From assembly GCA_028554755.1 (NCBI GenBank), contig JAPTOF010000015.1, positions 9,900,501-9,964,500 on the forward strand: 64,000 nt of DNA. Reading direction: 5' to 3'. The notes under the pieces are model-generated. The model was not told the DNA's origin. It was given only the letters and a program-made list of their open reading frames with translations, and made no database searches. A program made the translations under genes and the position numbers. Positions 23,350-35,839 of the stretch are shown here, in pieces. The DNA comes from Cordia subcordata. Lineage: Eukaryota; Streptophyta; Magnoliopsida; Boraginales; Cordiaceae. Each line of letters opens with the position of its first letter. Position 1 is the stretch's first letter.

Positions 23350-24880
23350 AAACCTATTCACAAAAAACATGGACAAGCGAGACGCGACGAATATGAAGTA
23401 AATTTCAGTCAAAAAACCAAGATAGATATAAAACCAAAAGAAAAGAGGTGTTGGTTGAGGGATACACCTAAATGGAATCCTATATCTCCGTCAATTAAAT
23501 GAGGTCTACAAGAACATCTCTGTAACCCCTAGTAAATGATACTACAATAAATATATAACACGAATTGGTAAAAACATCCCATATAGGGGACAAAACTTCA
23601 CAATAGTGCATAAACTTATCAAAATTAAATTCATATAATACAAGTAGAATGATGATATTAACCGCCCTTTTGTTTTCCTTTTTTTCCTCTCACACCCCCA
23701 AGTGGACCCACAGTGTAAAATTTCTAGAAGTTTTTTAGATGTAGCAGCAGTTAGTTGTTTCTTCAATTTTAATTTTTGTTAATTACTACAATCAACTTTT
23801 TATTTTCGATCAGTGAGTGTACTATTAAGATTGGGACTAATATAGTAATGATACATGAAGACAACAATCGAGAAAGAAATATAAGTTAATATATGCTTTA
23901 AAGTTAAAAATATCATTAAAAATCTTAAAAAAATATATCATCCTGCATAGCGAGAGGTTTCATCAAGTACTATTAAGATTGGGAGCCGTAAGTACTATAT
24001 CGACAACAAAGCTAGTTACTCACGCATGCACAAGCATGAACAAAAAATCACATTCTTGCAAGACTCAACCTAAAGGGAGTAAAACAATAAAAAACAAAGC
24101 TGGCTCTACAACAAACAAATTGATAATGACTCAGATCAAGGATAAGTTCTGGATGCTAGAAGCTTGTCACAACAACGAGTGACCTTTGTCTTTGACCCAC
24201 TAAGCAAAATAACCAAAACACCCCTCTATGTACGCCTATAGTCAAGGTCGGTCCTTTAACTGTACTATCACCTCCTTAACTATATTTAGAACCTCGGAAT
24301 TCCTAGTCCCATATAATGATCATCCACTCATCATAGATCTCTTGATCTAGGGAGTGACCCACAAGTCAAATGACCGATATACCCTTAAAGGGCAATATCA
24401 CTAGTACTAGATTTCTAGTGATCAAATGGAAAAATCCAAGGGGGCAGATAGAATTTACTATTGTATATGCATGTCCCAACTGAACAGAACTCAACACCCA
24501 ATACACAAAGTTGTTGACCCTAGCGAAGCAAGGTCTCACTCATAGTGAATCAAACTACTAAACCCTGAATTCATCAGTTCATCCACACGCACTCAAGATT
24601 GAGAGCATTGGCCACTTAGTAGCAGTGAATATTGTGCTTTCTGAGCTTGATAGTACGGTCACAAGAAAACTAACTCACAGTGGTCCAGTATAATGAGTGA
24701 CACATGCATTAGAGAGACAAGTTTAGAAAGACCTCCAATGACCTAAGTAGGTCACCCTCACAAGGAGACTTGCTTGCTATAATCTTACCTTGGTAGAGTG
24801 CCTAGTACTATCATACGGTTATGGACTTATTTATGACATCATTAAGTCTAGACTTGGACTTACTATACGTCCAGCCTCAC
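23350..24880. other. Spacer; possible decayed retrotransposon UTR
   Basis: No gene was recognised. TACTATTAAGATTGGGA occurs twice (about 23820 and 23968). From 24180 the composition changes to the mixed, non-coding style of Copia untranslated regions, and the block runs directly into the Copia remnant, so it may belong to it. This is inference only. Confidence 0.35.
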
Positions 24881-27027
24881 TATGTATCCAGGTCCTTGGT
24901 TAATGTCATTAGGCATTCATGTATCGCATCAACGCAAAGTGGAGAGAATACAGTGTGTAAAACTCAATCATATTAACAAAAACTTGAGCGTATTATGTCT
25001 AGTATCTAGTAAACATCATGCGCTTATGGTTTTTAAGGCATACAAACCCAATACAACAATCAATAAATGTGACAAACCATCGATTACTCGACAATGATAT
25101 AGTCTGAATAGGACCCCAAACATCAGAATGGACAGTAAAAATTGGAATTGTGCTTTTATTATTCCTCAAAGGATAAGAGTTTCTAGTATGTTTGGCATAC
25201 TCACAAGCATCACAAAACAAAGAATCAAGAAGTGTTTGAGAACAAACTAAGATATAATTTCTCTAAAACAAAAAAGGACAGACGTCCCAACCGTCTATGC
25301 CACTGTATTATTTTCTGGTTTACATCTTTATGTCCTCCAAGAAAAGCTTGATATAGAATAGAACCACGAATCCTTTCCAACATATATAAGCCATCATGCA
25401 ATCTACCATTGTTAATCCTCTTCCTCATTTGAAGGTCCTAAAAAACACAATGATCAGGAAAAAAATCACTTTTGCAATTTAGAGCTTTGGTGACGTTGCT
25501 GACAAATAGAGAATAACAAGGAGTCAAGGAACATGAAGGACAGAGATAGCTTAATATTAGGAGCGTAAATAACAGAACCTATTCCAGATACAGGGTAAGA
25601 TAACCATCGGCTATTCTAACACTATCCTTTTTTTGACATGGAGAGTAGCTAAGAAAGCCTTTAGAAGAGCCTGCCATGTGTCTATTCGTGGCAGAATCAA
25701 TAATTCATGAATCAGTATCAAGGTGGACATTGAAAGCATTACCTGACTTTACAAAGTTGGATGTCGCATTTAGTGGAAAAGTCACATTGTGACAGAAGAG
25801 ACCGGAGATCATGAATCAGTATCAAGGTGGACATTGAAAGCATTACCTGACGTTACAAAGTTGGATGTCACATTTAGTGGAAAAGTCACATTGTGACAGA
25901 AGAGATCAGAGATGGTAGATTTCATCAGTAAAGAAATTATCAATGGAGGTTGTCTCCTTGGAGGACTCTACAGTCCCTAACAAGAGTTGACTCGTTTTCC
26001 ACCTCGACCTCTAGTGGGTTGACCATGCAACTTCCAACAGGTCTCTTTGGTATGCTGCGGTTTCCCACAATAATCTCAGTGTAAATGATCTTTATCAGAA
26101 TTATTTGTCTTTTGTTTTTCATAAGAGCCATTAACAACCAACCCAGCCTTTTCAATTGGTGCTATATAGAGCATTGCATTTCTCCTACTTTCTTGCTGCT
26201 AGACATAAGAATAAGCTTGCTCAAGAGAAGGAAAAGGGGTTTTACCGAGGACCTAAACCATTATCTAGTCATATTCACTGTTCAACTCGGCCAAAAAATC
26301 GTAGACTCGTTCCTTTCAACTAGTTTTTGAAATTTGACTGCATCTCTAGGATAGTCTGCTTAGAAGTCTTGATAATAATCAAGTTCCTACCATAAGCCAC
26401 ACAGTTCAGAAAAATATTGAGAAATTGTCATCTCTACTTGCTTTGCGCCATGGACTTTATTCCAAATTTCAAAGATCTAAGCATCATTCCCCATTCGTGA
26501 ATACGTGAGAGTAGCTGCATTCCATATTTTTGCTGCAGTGTCAAGCAATAAATATTTTCTAAAAATTTGGGGTTGCATACAGTTGACAAGCCATGTCATA
26601 ACAAGTGAATTTTCTAAGCCCTACTGATTGTAGGTGGGATCAAAGGGATCCGGTCTCTTCTTCTCACCATTAATATAACCCTGCAGTCCTCTAGCTTTGA
26701 TAAATAATAAGCAGGATCTGGACCAAGCTAGGTAATTAGAACTTCCATCAAGTTTTATAGGACTAATTTGTAAAGAGGGGTTATCATTAATAGGGTTACT
26801 CTTACATTCTATTGCTTGTGTCTGGCATAGTAGCAAGGAAAAGCTAGGACAATAAGATAGAAAGAATAAATAGAGAAATAGAACCTGAATAATGTTGGGA
26901 CCGAAATGAAGGTGTCTAACAAACATCAAAGCGTTGAAAAAACCAAGCAACGTGGTCGAAACAAGTATACCTACTACTGGGAGGGAGAAAGCTCTACCTC
27001 TAAAAGGAGCATAGGCTCTTGATACCA
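24880..27027 (-). mobile_element. Decayed Ty1/Copia internal region (gag to integrase)
   Basis: Reading from right to left: PBS-like TGGTATCAAGAGCC just inside the LTR (27014-27027), gag (ISPIKLDGSSNYLAWSRS at about 26750), a zinc-knuckle-like TKETCWKLHGQP piece near 26040, a protease-region remnant, the GAG-pre-integrase motif (IIQWHRRLGRLS at about 25300), then integrase (CDACEYAKHTR and FTVHSDVWGP at about 25130-25215). Stops and frameshifts are frequent. RT, RNase H and a 3' LTR were not found, so the element is 3'-truncated near 24900. Confidence 0.85.
25705..25912. repeat. 104-bp tandem duplication inside the Copia remnant
   Basis: Two adjacent copies (25705-25808, 25809-25912) starting TCATGAATCAGTATCAAGG differ at only a few positions. 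The duplication lies in the protease-region remnant and is younger than the element. Confidence 0.93.
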
Positions 27028-27252
27028 TGAAGATTTTGTAAAAGAGATTTTATTCGTTCTCTTGTGTGTCTATACAAGCAATTTATAAAGGTATTTATAC
27101 ACAAAATTGAGGCCAAAAAGGCAATAATTCTCTAGAAATCCTCTACAAATTAGGAACTAAATTGCTACCAATTAGGGCCTAAGAATCTGTCCAAATCAAA
27201 TAAGATCAATCAGGGCCTAAGAATCTACCAAATCAAATAAGATCAATCAACA
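27028..27252 (-). repeat. Copia 5' LTR, 225 bp
   Basis: On the minus strand it begins TGTTGATTGATC and ends AAATCTTCA directly before the primer-binding site TGGTATCAAGAGCC. TATAAATACC is present as a TATA box. The first part holds two tandem copies of a roughly 38-bp unit (AGATTCTTAGGCCC with TGATTGATCTTATTTG). Confidence 0.75.
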
Positions 27253-29429
27253 GTCCTAAAAGGGCCATTAATTTTTCAAAATGTTTTTATTCAAGTCATT
27301 GGTCAATTAGCACTAGAAAAGATTAACAGAGAAAGGTTAAAATATATAGTCAAAATTAAGGGACATAAATGATTCATTCTTTATATTTTTATTCATTTTC
27401 TTACATTTCCCTTTCTATTCTTTTCCTATGTTCTTTATCATTTTTTATTCTTGTTTTTCTTCCCTAACCCAGTCTTTCTCTTCCCTTCTCCAAAATACCC
27501 TCCTCCATCCATCTTCATTCAAGACATCCCTTGTTTCTCTCCTCTGTCTTCTTAAACATCATTTCCCACGCTCCCTCCCTCCTTCCCCTTCTCTCTCTCT
27601 CAAACTCATTAGAATAAGAGTCAATTTGCAGAAAATGCCGTTTCAAGTTTCTTGATCTCACCTCTAAAATACTTTTACGTTTTTGTTAATTATGATTGGA
27701 AGCCAACAATTGAACTAGATTTTTCTACCTTATGTTAACAAGGACCTAATGCTTTCAAATTGCAAGCATATATTTTTGTACAAGATTGCTACATTTAGTT
27801 GTGTATTTAATCATATTAGGAAATAATCCGAACAAGGTTCATAGAAGACAAAATATGATGCGAAAAAGTGAATGAATGCTTTGAAGCATACCATTTTCTA
27901 TTCTCCTTCATTTTAATGTAAAGTTTTTCAAGGCACCTATCAAGTGCAATTCATTGCACCTATGTGAAAGGGTAATCAACACAACCTTTTTCTCCCAACT
28001 ACATGCCTTACCAATAGTCTTGGGGCCAAGAAAGAGGAAAGTATACATGAATTCTATTCCTAGAAGTGGATAGATGCTGTTTTGAGCTGCCTTTCAGGAT
28101 GACTAGTGCTTCACTTCAAGACCAGTAGATCTTGTGAAGCACTAGTATTGGATCTTGCTGTTCTAGCAATAGTGACACTCTAGCTGATGCTGAGCTTGAT
28201 AAAATGATTAACTGCTGAGCTTGATAAAATGATTAACTTCTCATCCTAAGTATTGTCGATTAATTTTTTGAATTACAGTCAAGCTCATAACAAGGCCTTT
28301 TTGGTCATATAGAAGGGTAGAAGCCCCGGTCGAAATCACATACCCTAAGATGAAGGATCCTTTCTGGGGCTATGCCAGTCATCAGTCTTTCAGCTTACAG
28401 GTTGGTTAGCGTAAATCATAGTCGTCTTATCTCTCGCCACTACCTTGTGGAAAACGGATGCCGCTCTTCTTGGTCCCTTGTGTACCTTTTCCGCACTTAC
28501 CTGTAAGCATTTCAAGTTGATAAAATCATAAAGAAGAAGAAGGGCGAAGGCTTTTTGAAAGTCTTTTTTGTCCTGTAAATGAATTTCTTTTGGCAAAGCA
28601 TGTTATTTCTAATGGCTACTTCGCCTCTTTGTTGGACAGCGGGAACTTGTATTTCTCATTCACAAATCCATCTTTGTTTATGCTACTAACTCTTAGTTTT
28701 GTCCTACTTTTGCTTCATTTTGTTACTAAAAACAGGGGAGGAAACTCAGTACCAAATTCTTAGCAATCCTTGATAGAGCTTATTTATGATTTTGTGTCGA
28801 ACCCGGTAAACGAACAAATTGGTGGTCTTTCCGGAAATGTTAAACAAACACTTTCTTTTGGACAATCTTTTCAGACTCAGAGTAATATAATTCATCAAGA
28901 TCTACAGAATAGGGGCTCAAAACCTAAAATGAGTAAAGATAGCAACTGCTCAATGGCAGGAAATTGGCTACTCTGCAATGTGTCAAAAGATCCATATGAA
29001 AATGTTCATTATTTCTGATAAGTAATAAGAGTAGCCTCGTCTATGTAGAGTAAGAACTTCAGAAGGGAAAAACATCTATGAAGTAAAGGAGAACAGGGAA
29101 AAATCCAACGTACCATCTGCTGCAGGAATTATGACCATTAGAGAGACCCTGGCTGCTAGATATTGTGTAGCCTGGAACAAAGGATATTCATGTCTCAAAG
29201 GCCGCAAAATTTACTAAATATGGATTCTTTGATGACTACCATTTAAAAGTGTACCTTCAGAAATATAATTAAATGCATGCCCAAGACCAAAGAAGCAGCA
29301 AAAGGTACCACATGTACTGCTTATTAGAACTCCATGCATCTGAAGCCCACTTAAAAATGTCGCTTCATTACCAGCCGACAACACTTCTTTTTCCAGGCCA
29401 TATGATTTGGACATAGATTTGTTTTCCTT
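27253..29429. other. Region between Copia remnant and PPR gene, no gene assigned
   Basis: A pyrimidine-rich stretch at 27360-27610 (CTCTCTCTCTC near 27590) resembles a plant 5' UTR but leads to no coding region. Open frames at 28390-28596 (-), 28770-29018 (+) and 29214-29414 (-) were not recognised. The part adjoining 29430 should contain the PPR 3' UTR (minus strand). A direct repeat TGAGCTTGATAAAATGATTAAC occurs twice near 28190-28235. Confidence 0.4.
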
Positions 29430-31787
29430 TTACCAATAATCCCTACAAGAACATGAACCATTCTTGAAATGGTGAAAACGCGTAGCATCTCTCACAATAA
29501 TTTCTCTGCCTACAAGTTTGGAGATATATTTAATGGCAGTGTGACAGTCATTACAGACTCTAAGGTTTTTCATAATCCTTAGCGTGGAGGTCTCTGGAGT
29601 ATTAATCAGCCCAAATGCAATTGCAAGCTTCTCGCTGTGATGTTTAAGAATCTGCTCTTTCACCTCTGGATCAAGATCATGCAGCACTGATTCAGTGTCT
29701 GGAATAAAACCCATCTTTTTAATCTCCTTCCAGATTTTCTCCATCATCTTATAAATTGCCTCTCTCTGTGGGTGAAGCCCATCTTCTACCCCAAAAACAT
29801 GGGCTTTGTTTCTCAAGAGTACCCAGCTAAATCCTTGCTCCTTCTTTACGTGTCTAGCCTTCATTGACTTTCTGATCTTAGCAGCTTCCTCCCATTTTCC
29901 ACAAGCAGAATACACATTAGCAAGTGCTGAGTATGCACCACTATTCTCAGGCTCAATCAAAAGCAATCTTTCTGCTGCAAGTTTTGCCAAGTCCATGTTC
30001 TTGTAAACCCTACAAGAAGCTAGAAGTGAACCCCAAGCTACAACATCTGGTTCAATTGGCATGTTCTCTATGAAATTTTGTGCTTCTTTTAGCAATCCAG
30101 CACGTCCAAATAAGTCAATCATGCAAGCATAATGACTCGAGGTAGGTTCTATTCTGTGCACGTCTTTCATCATTTTATAATAATTACGGCCTTGTTGTAC
30201 CAATCCCACATGTGTGCAGGCAGACAGAACACCTACATAAGTTATATGATCAGGTTTAATGCCAAGTGCAAGCATGTTCTCAAACAATTGTATAGCTTCC
30301 TCTCCAAGTCCGTGTTGAGCTAAAGCAATGATCATGGAAGTCCAAGAGACAGCATCCTTATTTGAGGGTATAAGATTGAACACTCTCCTTGCACAACTGA
30401 TATTTCCAGCCTTTGAATACATGGTAATCAAAGCATTGCTTACTGAAACTGATGAAGCTTCCCCCAACCTTATGGCTGCAGCATGGATTTGTTTGCCGTG
30501 ATTTAGTGAAGCCAAACTTGAACAGACACTCAACATAGCTGCAAAAGTATAATTATTAGGCTTTGGACCTTCTTTAACCATTGATCTGAAAAGCTCCATT
30601 GCATCATCACTGACACCATTCTGCACATAACCTACAACCATTGCTGTCCACGCAACCACATCACGGTCCCTTAAGGAGTCAAAAATCTCCCTAGCGGGAT
30701 TAATATCTCCTATCTTAATGTATCCATCCAACAGAGCTGTAAATCCTATCACATGTAAACTGGATGTTCCGTTCCCATCCAAAATCTTTCTAGCAATTTC
30801 AACTTCACCAAACTTGGAGTACATGGCAATTAGTGCATTCCCAATCACTCCAAGTGTATCAAAATAGTTCCTAATGATATAAGCATGAATTTGCTTTCCA
30901 AAAATTAACTTCTCACGATTTGAACAAGCAGATAACGCACTTGCCAGCGTGTACTTATCAGGCTTTAGTGATGAATCCTTAAGCATTCTGCGGAACAGAT
31001 TTAGTGCTTCAATATCAAGACCATGCTGATTATAACCAGATATCATCGAATTCCATGAAACAATATCACGTTCAGCCATTTGCTCAAACTGATCCAATGC
31101 AAGATCAACACATCCACACTGCATATGCAGTGAAATCATTGTATTCCAGCTAGAGACATTCTTTGGCCTAATCCTATCAAACACAACTTTTGCAGTTCTC
31201 AGATCACCTGACTTTGCATACATATTCAGCAAAGAATTTGCCACTGAAACATAACTACTTAACCCAAGCTCAACAGCGAACGAATGTACCTTCCTCCCTA
31301 TATCTAATGCCTTAATTGCAGCACACGAAGCAAGAATATTAGTTAAAGTATACTGTGTAGGCATTACTTTACTCCTAATCATCTCCATAAACATCCTTCT
31401 CGCGGTTCCAAAACAACCCACTTGGTTATACCCCACGATCATCACGGTCCATGAAACAGAATCACGATCAGGCATTCGATCAAACATGTTCCAGGCTTCG
31501 CCTATAAGCCCATCTTTTGCATACGCAGATAATATGGTGTTCCATGTAGATATATTCTTCATTGGCATTTCATCGAACACTTTCTGCGCGTCCAAAATAA
31601 ACCCAGTCTTGGCATAAACATTGATCAGATTGTTCATTAGAAACACTCCTAAATGGAGACCGGATTTGATTATGCGAGCATGAATTGATTTTGGGACAAA
31701 AGGGTCTTTGGTTTTGAGGGCGGTTTGCAGCAAGCATGTGAAGAAGTCTGATATAGAGGTGTGTGATTGAGTGGTTTGGTTTTGCAT
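29430..31787 (-). CDS. PLS-DYW pentatricopeptide repeat protein, At2g22070-like
   Basis: An intronless 785-residue protein, close to the roughly 786 residues of Arabidopsis At2g22070, which it resembles throughout. DYW-class PPR proteins bind organellar RNA and usually direct C-to-U editing in mitochondria or plastids. PPR motifs of the P-L-S type fill residues 40-620 (NNLINVYAKTGFILDAQKVFDEMP; DIVSWNSMISGYNQHG; DAVSWTSMIIALAQHGLGEEA). They are followed by the E/E+ region (AYSALANVYSACGKWEEAAKIR) and a complete DYW deaminase domain with HSE (HHSEKLAIAFG), CNDCH and the terminal CSCRDYW. No frame damage. The start at 31787 is the first methionine of the frame. Target site and exact organelle cannot be inferred. 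Confidence 0.96.
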   Translation of the reverse strand: MQNQTTQSHTSISDFFTCLLQTALKTKDPFVPKSIHARIIKSGLHLGVFLMNNLINVYAKTGFILDAQKVFDEMPMKNISTWNTILSAYAKDGLIGEAWNMFDRMPDRDSVSWTVMIVGYNQVGCFGTARRMFMEMIRSKVMPTQYTLTNILASCAAIKALDIGRKVHSFAVELGLSSYVSVANSLLNMYAKSGDLRTAKVVFDRIRPKNVSSWNTMISLHMQCGCVDLALDQFEQMAERDIVSWNSMISGYNQHGLDIEALNLFRRMLKDSSLKPDKYTLASALSACSNREKLIFGKQIHAYIIRNYFDTLGVIGNALIAMYSKFGEVEIARKILDGNGTSSLHVIGFTALLDGYIKIGDINPAREIFDSLRDRDVVAWTAMVVGYVQNGVSDDAMELFRSMVKEGPKPNNYTFAAMLSVCSSLASLNHGKQIHAAAIRLGEASSVSVSNALITMYSKAGNISCARRVFNLIPSNKDAVSWTSMIIALAQHGLGEEAIQLFENMLALGIKPDHITYVGVLSACTHVGLVQQGRNYYKMMKDVHRIEPTSSHYACMIDLFGRAGLLKEAQNFIENMPIEPDVVAWGSLLASCRVYKNMDLAKLAAERLLLIEPENSGAYSALANVYSACGKWEEAAKIRKSMKARHVKKEQGFSWVLLRNKAHVFGVEDGLHPQREAIYKMMEKIWKEIKKMGFIPDTESVLHDLDPEVKEQILKHHSEKLAIAFGLINTPETSTLRIMKNLRVCNDCHTAIKYISKLVGREIIVRDATRFHHFKNGSCSCRDYW

Positions 31788-32092
31788 AATTTCAAGATTT
31801 ATTATGATCTACAGTTAGAAGATCGATAAAGAGGATTAATAATCATATTGTTCAAGATACATAATTTCTTTAGAAAAAATAATTTGCAAAAACTTTTAGA
31901 AAATAATTTGGCGGCGAATCCTTTTTCTTTTTAACGGTCAAGTGGTTATGGAGGTTAAAAAGAAACAGATTAATTGTGGGACTATTTATTGGTATTTTTG
32001 AAAAGCGCAGGGCCATTTGTGTAAAATTGTGCAGTTATACTATATCTGAGACAATTACTTTCAAATAATGTTTGTATTAATAACATTTGACA
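31788..32092 (-). promoter_or_regulatory. PPR gene 5' flank
   Basis: AT-rich upstream sequence of the minus-strand PPR gene. No distinct TATA box or other motif could be assigned. A Helitron sits 305 bp upstream of the start codon and limits the ancestral promoter. Confidence 0.4.
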
Positions 32093-32604
32093 TCTATACT
32101 ATATAATAAAAAGAGTTTAGTGCACTATATGACTATCAAGTGTTGCATTAATATCAGATTTTTTTTTTTTTGTCATGTGTTATTTTTTTGCTCATTTTTT
32201 TAAAAAAGAACAAGACTAAACATTTTTTTTAAAAAAGAAAAAAGACAAATCATTTACTGCCCAATAAACGATGGGAATGTATCAATCTATGTCATTCATA
32301 ATTTTTTCTTAAAATTATTAGATTTTACAAAAATATAAAAGTTGTATTCAATGTTAGAAATTTAATATGACAAAATATATTTATGTTTTGTCATATTAAA
32401 TTTATTGTCAATTTGACCACTAACAATTATAAAAATATAAAAGTACTCATTTCATCCGTGTATTATATGAGTATTATCATATTATATAAATATCGAGATA
32501 ATTATCAAAAATATTTTTTAATTTTGAAATCATTACATAATTTTTAATTTATATCACACTATATAAATATCGAAATTTGTGCATCTTATGGGTAGACACG
32601 CTAG
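32093..32604 (+). mobile_element. Short non-autonomous Helitron, 512 bp
   Basis: Starts TCTATACTATATAATAAAAAG after an A and ends GGTAGACACGCTAG before a T, so both termini and the A|T target are present. The 3' hairpin is poor (GTG..CAC). The inside is AT-rich, with no open frame. The TCTATACTAT start is shared with the Helitron at 15509-16921. Confidence 0.75.
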
Positions 32605-33012
32605 TATTATATAAAGTAAGGTGGATGATATATTTAAAAATATCACGTCTCTTTTTCCCATGCATTTTTTTTTCACTTCAAAATTTATTTCCATTAATCC
32701 ATGTCATATATTAATTGAGAGATATTTTTAAAACCAAGTAATTAATACTAATTAGAGTCATATTCGGCAATGACTTTACTTCCTAATTTAAAATAAGCAT
32801 TATTTTTTTATTATAAATTATTTTATATTTGAAGTTTTTGTGTGAATTTCATTATTATATTTTTGGTCAACTAAATTAGTATTTTTATATATTATGAAAT
32901 AAATTTTTTCCCTTTTTAATTCATGTTACATGTCATCATGTCATACTTTTTCTCTCTCAAAATAATTTTAGTATATTTCTTATCCATACAAAAAGATAGT
33001 TTCTAGTCAAAT

Positions 33013-33044
<32 letters not shown>

Positions 33045-33185
33045 TCCTTCCGCTTCCATATCCTTCCATCAACTTTTAATTTTTCCTAATTATTTGACTA
33101 ACAAATATAAAAATTAATAACAAATAAAGGCATAAAAAATACTATTTTGCTTTGTGTATTGCATAAAATCTCTATAACAGAACCA
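32605..33185. other. AT-rich spacer with (TA)n
   Basis: No gene. A (TA)n(CA)n microsatellite lies at about 33018-33042. Confidence 0.5.
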
Positions 33186-33187
33186 TG

Positions 33188-34838
33188 TATACTTTCCAGA
33201 ACCATTTCCTGCAATCAATGCTACTGTCTTTCCCGCTGAAATTTTCAGGTTAAAATATTGGAAAATTATGCTTTCACGCCTTGACGGATATGCAAATTCA
33301 ACTCTTCTAAATTCAACTTCGCAAAAAAGTCATGTACAATTTGGAGTTCCATATTTTTCCAGATCAAAATTTGGCACTCTTTTGATAACTTCCATCATAT
33401 ATTCACCTCCTGCACTTACTTTGAAAAAGTCGTCTAGCTAGCTTTGACGAAGCTGAACCTAGTTGGATGTTGAACTTTAGAAAAGTTCATCAATAAACTA
33501 ATCAAACCCATACAAATTCCTACAAAATATTAACATAAGCAATAGTACGGTCAAAAAGTATTCTGCTGGCATAATATGAATTTGACGGAGCAACAAAGTG
33601 TTTAGCAAGAGTTATGTGTACGCCAACAAATGAATATACTGTTCCAACTGAAGAAATGGCTGGTTCCACAATCACATTAGTTTTACTGTAATATTCCTTT
33701 ATCTTGCAGGCAACGCTCATAAGGGCACACCGTTGAATCAAACTTGGTATTACCAAAAGCGTTATAGATGAAATTCTGAAAATTGGAATCCTCCACAGCA
33801 AAAAAATACTGCCACACAGGCATCAAAGAAACTTGATAGATCCTTAAAACAAGCGGAACCTGTAAATTTTCATATTAGAAATATTGCTAATACAAAGTGA
33901 TTTTTACTATAATATAAATCGGATTTTTATTTTTCTTCTGGTTCAAGATGAATCAACAATTATAAGGTGGAAAGAGTATGATCGTTAAGAATATATGTAA
34001 TTTTGCTAGCGAAAATGAGGAGAAACTAACAATTGTAGTGTAAATTGGACAGCGAGTTGAGCTAAGTTCTTTGGAATATTTCACTCCCGAAAATTAAACA
34101 TCCACTTATATTTCACCCAATATAATTAATAAAAAAAAAAAACTTTTCACTGATAAAATCTTGAATCACGAGGTTCTCGCTTGAGATACTTCAAGTCAAA
34201 GTACCCGACGTCCTGCCGTAGCATTGCTTTCGAATATCTCACCCTCAATCTTGAAGCTTGTCTCCCTGCTGTTCTTGTCTAACAATACCCTCTGTGAAAC
34301 CCAAAAAGAGAAGGTGAAGAAAAAAAAATGAACATAAAGTAAGAATAGTATTATCTCGATAAAAACCAAGTAAAGATAGAAACATACTAAAACACAAGCA
34401 ACCTGTTGCGCGAAAGCAACGCATTGTGTGCAGGCTAGGTAATAGAGGTGCAACACATTCTACATTGACCCATCATTTTTCGCGTTAACGTTAGCCATAC
34501 ATGCCTAAAATACTAATAGATAATCGACTATAGAGAGACCAACCTGGTAGATAACGGTAAGTAACATTCTTCCCTATTAAAATACTTGCAAGTCCAGAGT
34601 GTTGTTGAGATTGCCAATCATAGCCAGAACGTTGTTGAGCTTGCCAATCATAGCCACCGTTAATAGAAATGAAATTCCATCACCCATGGCCCCCATGGAG
34701 CCAAGGGTCACCAATAACATATAGGTTATGTAATCATGCATGAAAATAACTGAAATGACCTCCTCTTCATGGCCCTCTCATTGGATTTATTCAATAGGTT
34801 TCTTACACTTCATGTTGATGGCAAGTCTTAGTTCGCAT
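33188..34838 (-). pseudogene. ABCB (MDR/P-glycoprotein) transporter pseudogene, N-terminal half
   Basis: Minus-strand fragments fall in the normal ABCB order. At 34838 to about 34600 is exon 1 (IFMHDY, then LGSMGAMGDGISFLL). At 34456-34140 is the first transmembrane-domain segment (GYC*TRTAGRQASRLR, then QDVGYFDL, then after a shift SSENLVIQDFISEK). At 33840-33520 is KTNVIVEPAISSVGTVYSFVG. At 33430-33188 are [22 protein letters not shown] and the Walker A site [15 protein letters not shown]. Premature stops and at least one frameshift occur. Everything after Walker A of the first nucleotide-binding domain is missing. A Copia element adjoins exon 1 on the upstream side. Confidence 0.88.
34713..34838. 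repeat. Direct repeat flanking the Copia element, left copy
   Basis: About 125 bp, from AATAACATATAGGTTATG to TTAGTTCGCAT. It recurs at 41629-41752 in the same orientation. It covers the start of the ABCB exon 1 region and ends exactly where the Copia LTR begins. Confidence 0.85.
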
Positions 34839-35270
34839 TGTTGGAAAATTGCTCTTTAAAGTGGGCTACCCTTAATTATTTTTGGTTTTATAAAATAGGC
34901 TGAATATCTGGTCACAAGTTGGGCTTTGTGATCATATTCGTTTTAGCTCACCTCATAAATCCATACGGTTCTTTTGTGCGTAGGTCCATATATTCTGATA
35001 AATCCTTTTATGGGTAAGATTGTCAGAATTTATTATAAATAGGGCTAGGTCTCCTCTCCTACTCTTAACCTAACAGTTATTCCCATAAGCATCTATTAAT
35101 ATTGAGTAGAGTAGGGAGAGGAAGATCTAAACCTAGACTGGATGACAGTTATTTCTTCAACAACAATTCTTTGACAATAATGGCTCAAACAGGTATGTAC
35201 TTCCTCTATCAATTATGTCTTTGAATTTTATATTGTAAATTCATATATACGATCCTATATTGCGCTTATA
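34839..35270 (+). repeat. Copia 5' LTR (Angela-like element)
   Basis: Begins TGTTGGAAAATTGC and is followed by the PBS-like TGGTATCAAAGCC at 35273-35285. TTATAAATAGGG near 35032 is a likely TATA box. The 3' LTR could not be matched to it with confidence. Confidence 0.6.
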
Positions 35271-35839
35271 TGTGGTATCAAAGCCACTTATACATGGATT
35301 TACATGTATTTTTTTAAAGAAAAATTGGAATACTTATTTAAGCATATAGACTACGAAAGTTGTTGATGATTGTTTTATATTATTATTAAATTTTATTTCA
35401 TAAAATTGATTGAGTGCTTTTGTAGAACTCTCCTTGGTTGTTCTTGATTTATGATCTATTTTAATTTTTGAGTTTTTTCCACTGAATTATTCAGAGAAAG
35501 CCAATCGCCACTCACATCAAGAAATTGTCATTTTTTTAATTAAAAAAAAGGGAATATTCATGATTTGATTTGTGTTTTTGAAGACCCATGTTTTGGTCCT
35601 GCGTTTCAAATTTTTTGTGATTTTCTTGATCTTTAATAAAATAAATAAAAAACTATTTGCATAATCCAGCAAAGAATTCAACTTTTTCTGATGAAATTGA
35701 TGTTGAATTTGAATTTCTAGGTGAAAAAGACTAGGATTAGATTATTTGATTGCAAAAATCAAATTAGATTCAAGGTTTTTATGACATAGGTTTTCGTTTT
35801 GGATCTAAACATACTCTGTATTAGCCTGTTTTGGAGGTA

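Noticed and set aside
27428..27655. Frame rich in Ser, Leu and Pro
   Set aside because: It is a low-complexity pyrimidine tract, more like a UTR than a protein.
28390..28596. Minus-strand frame of 68 codons between the Copia remnant and the PPR gene
   Set aside because: Looks codon-like but is not recognised, and no flanking exons were found. Not enough support to call a gene.
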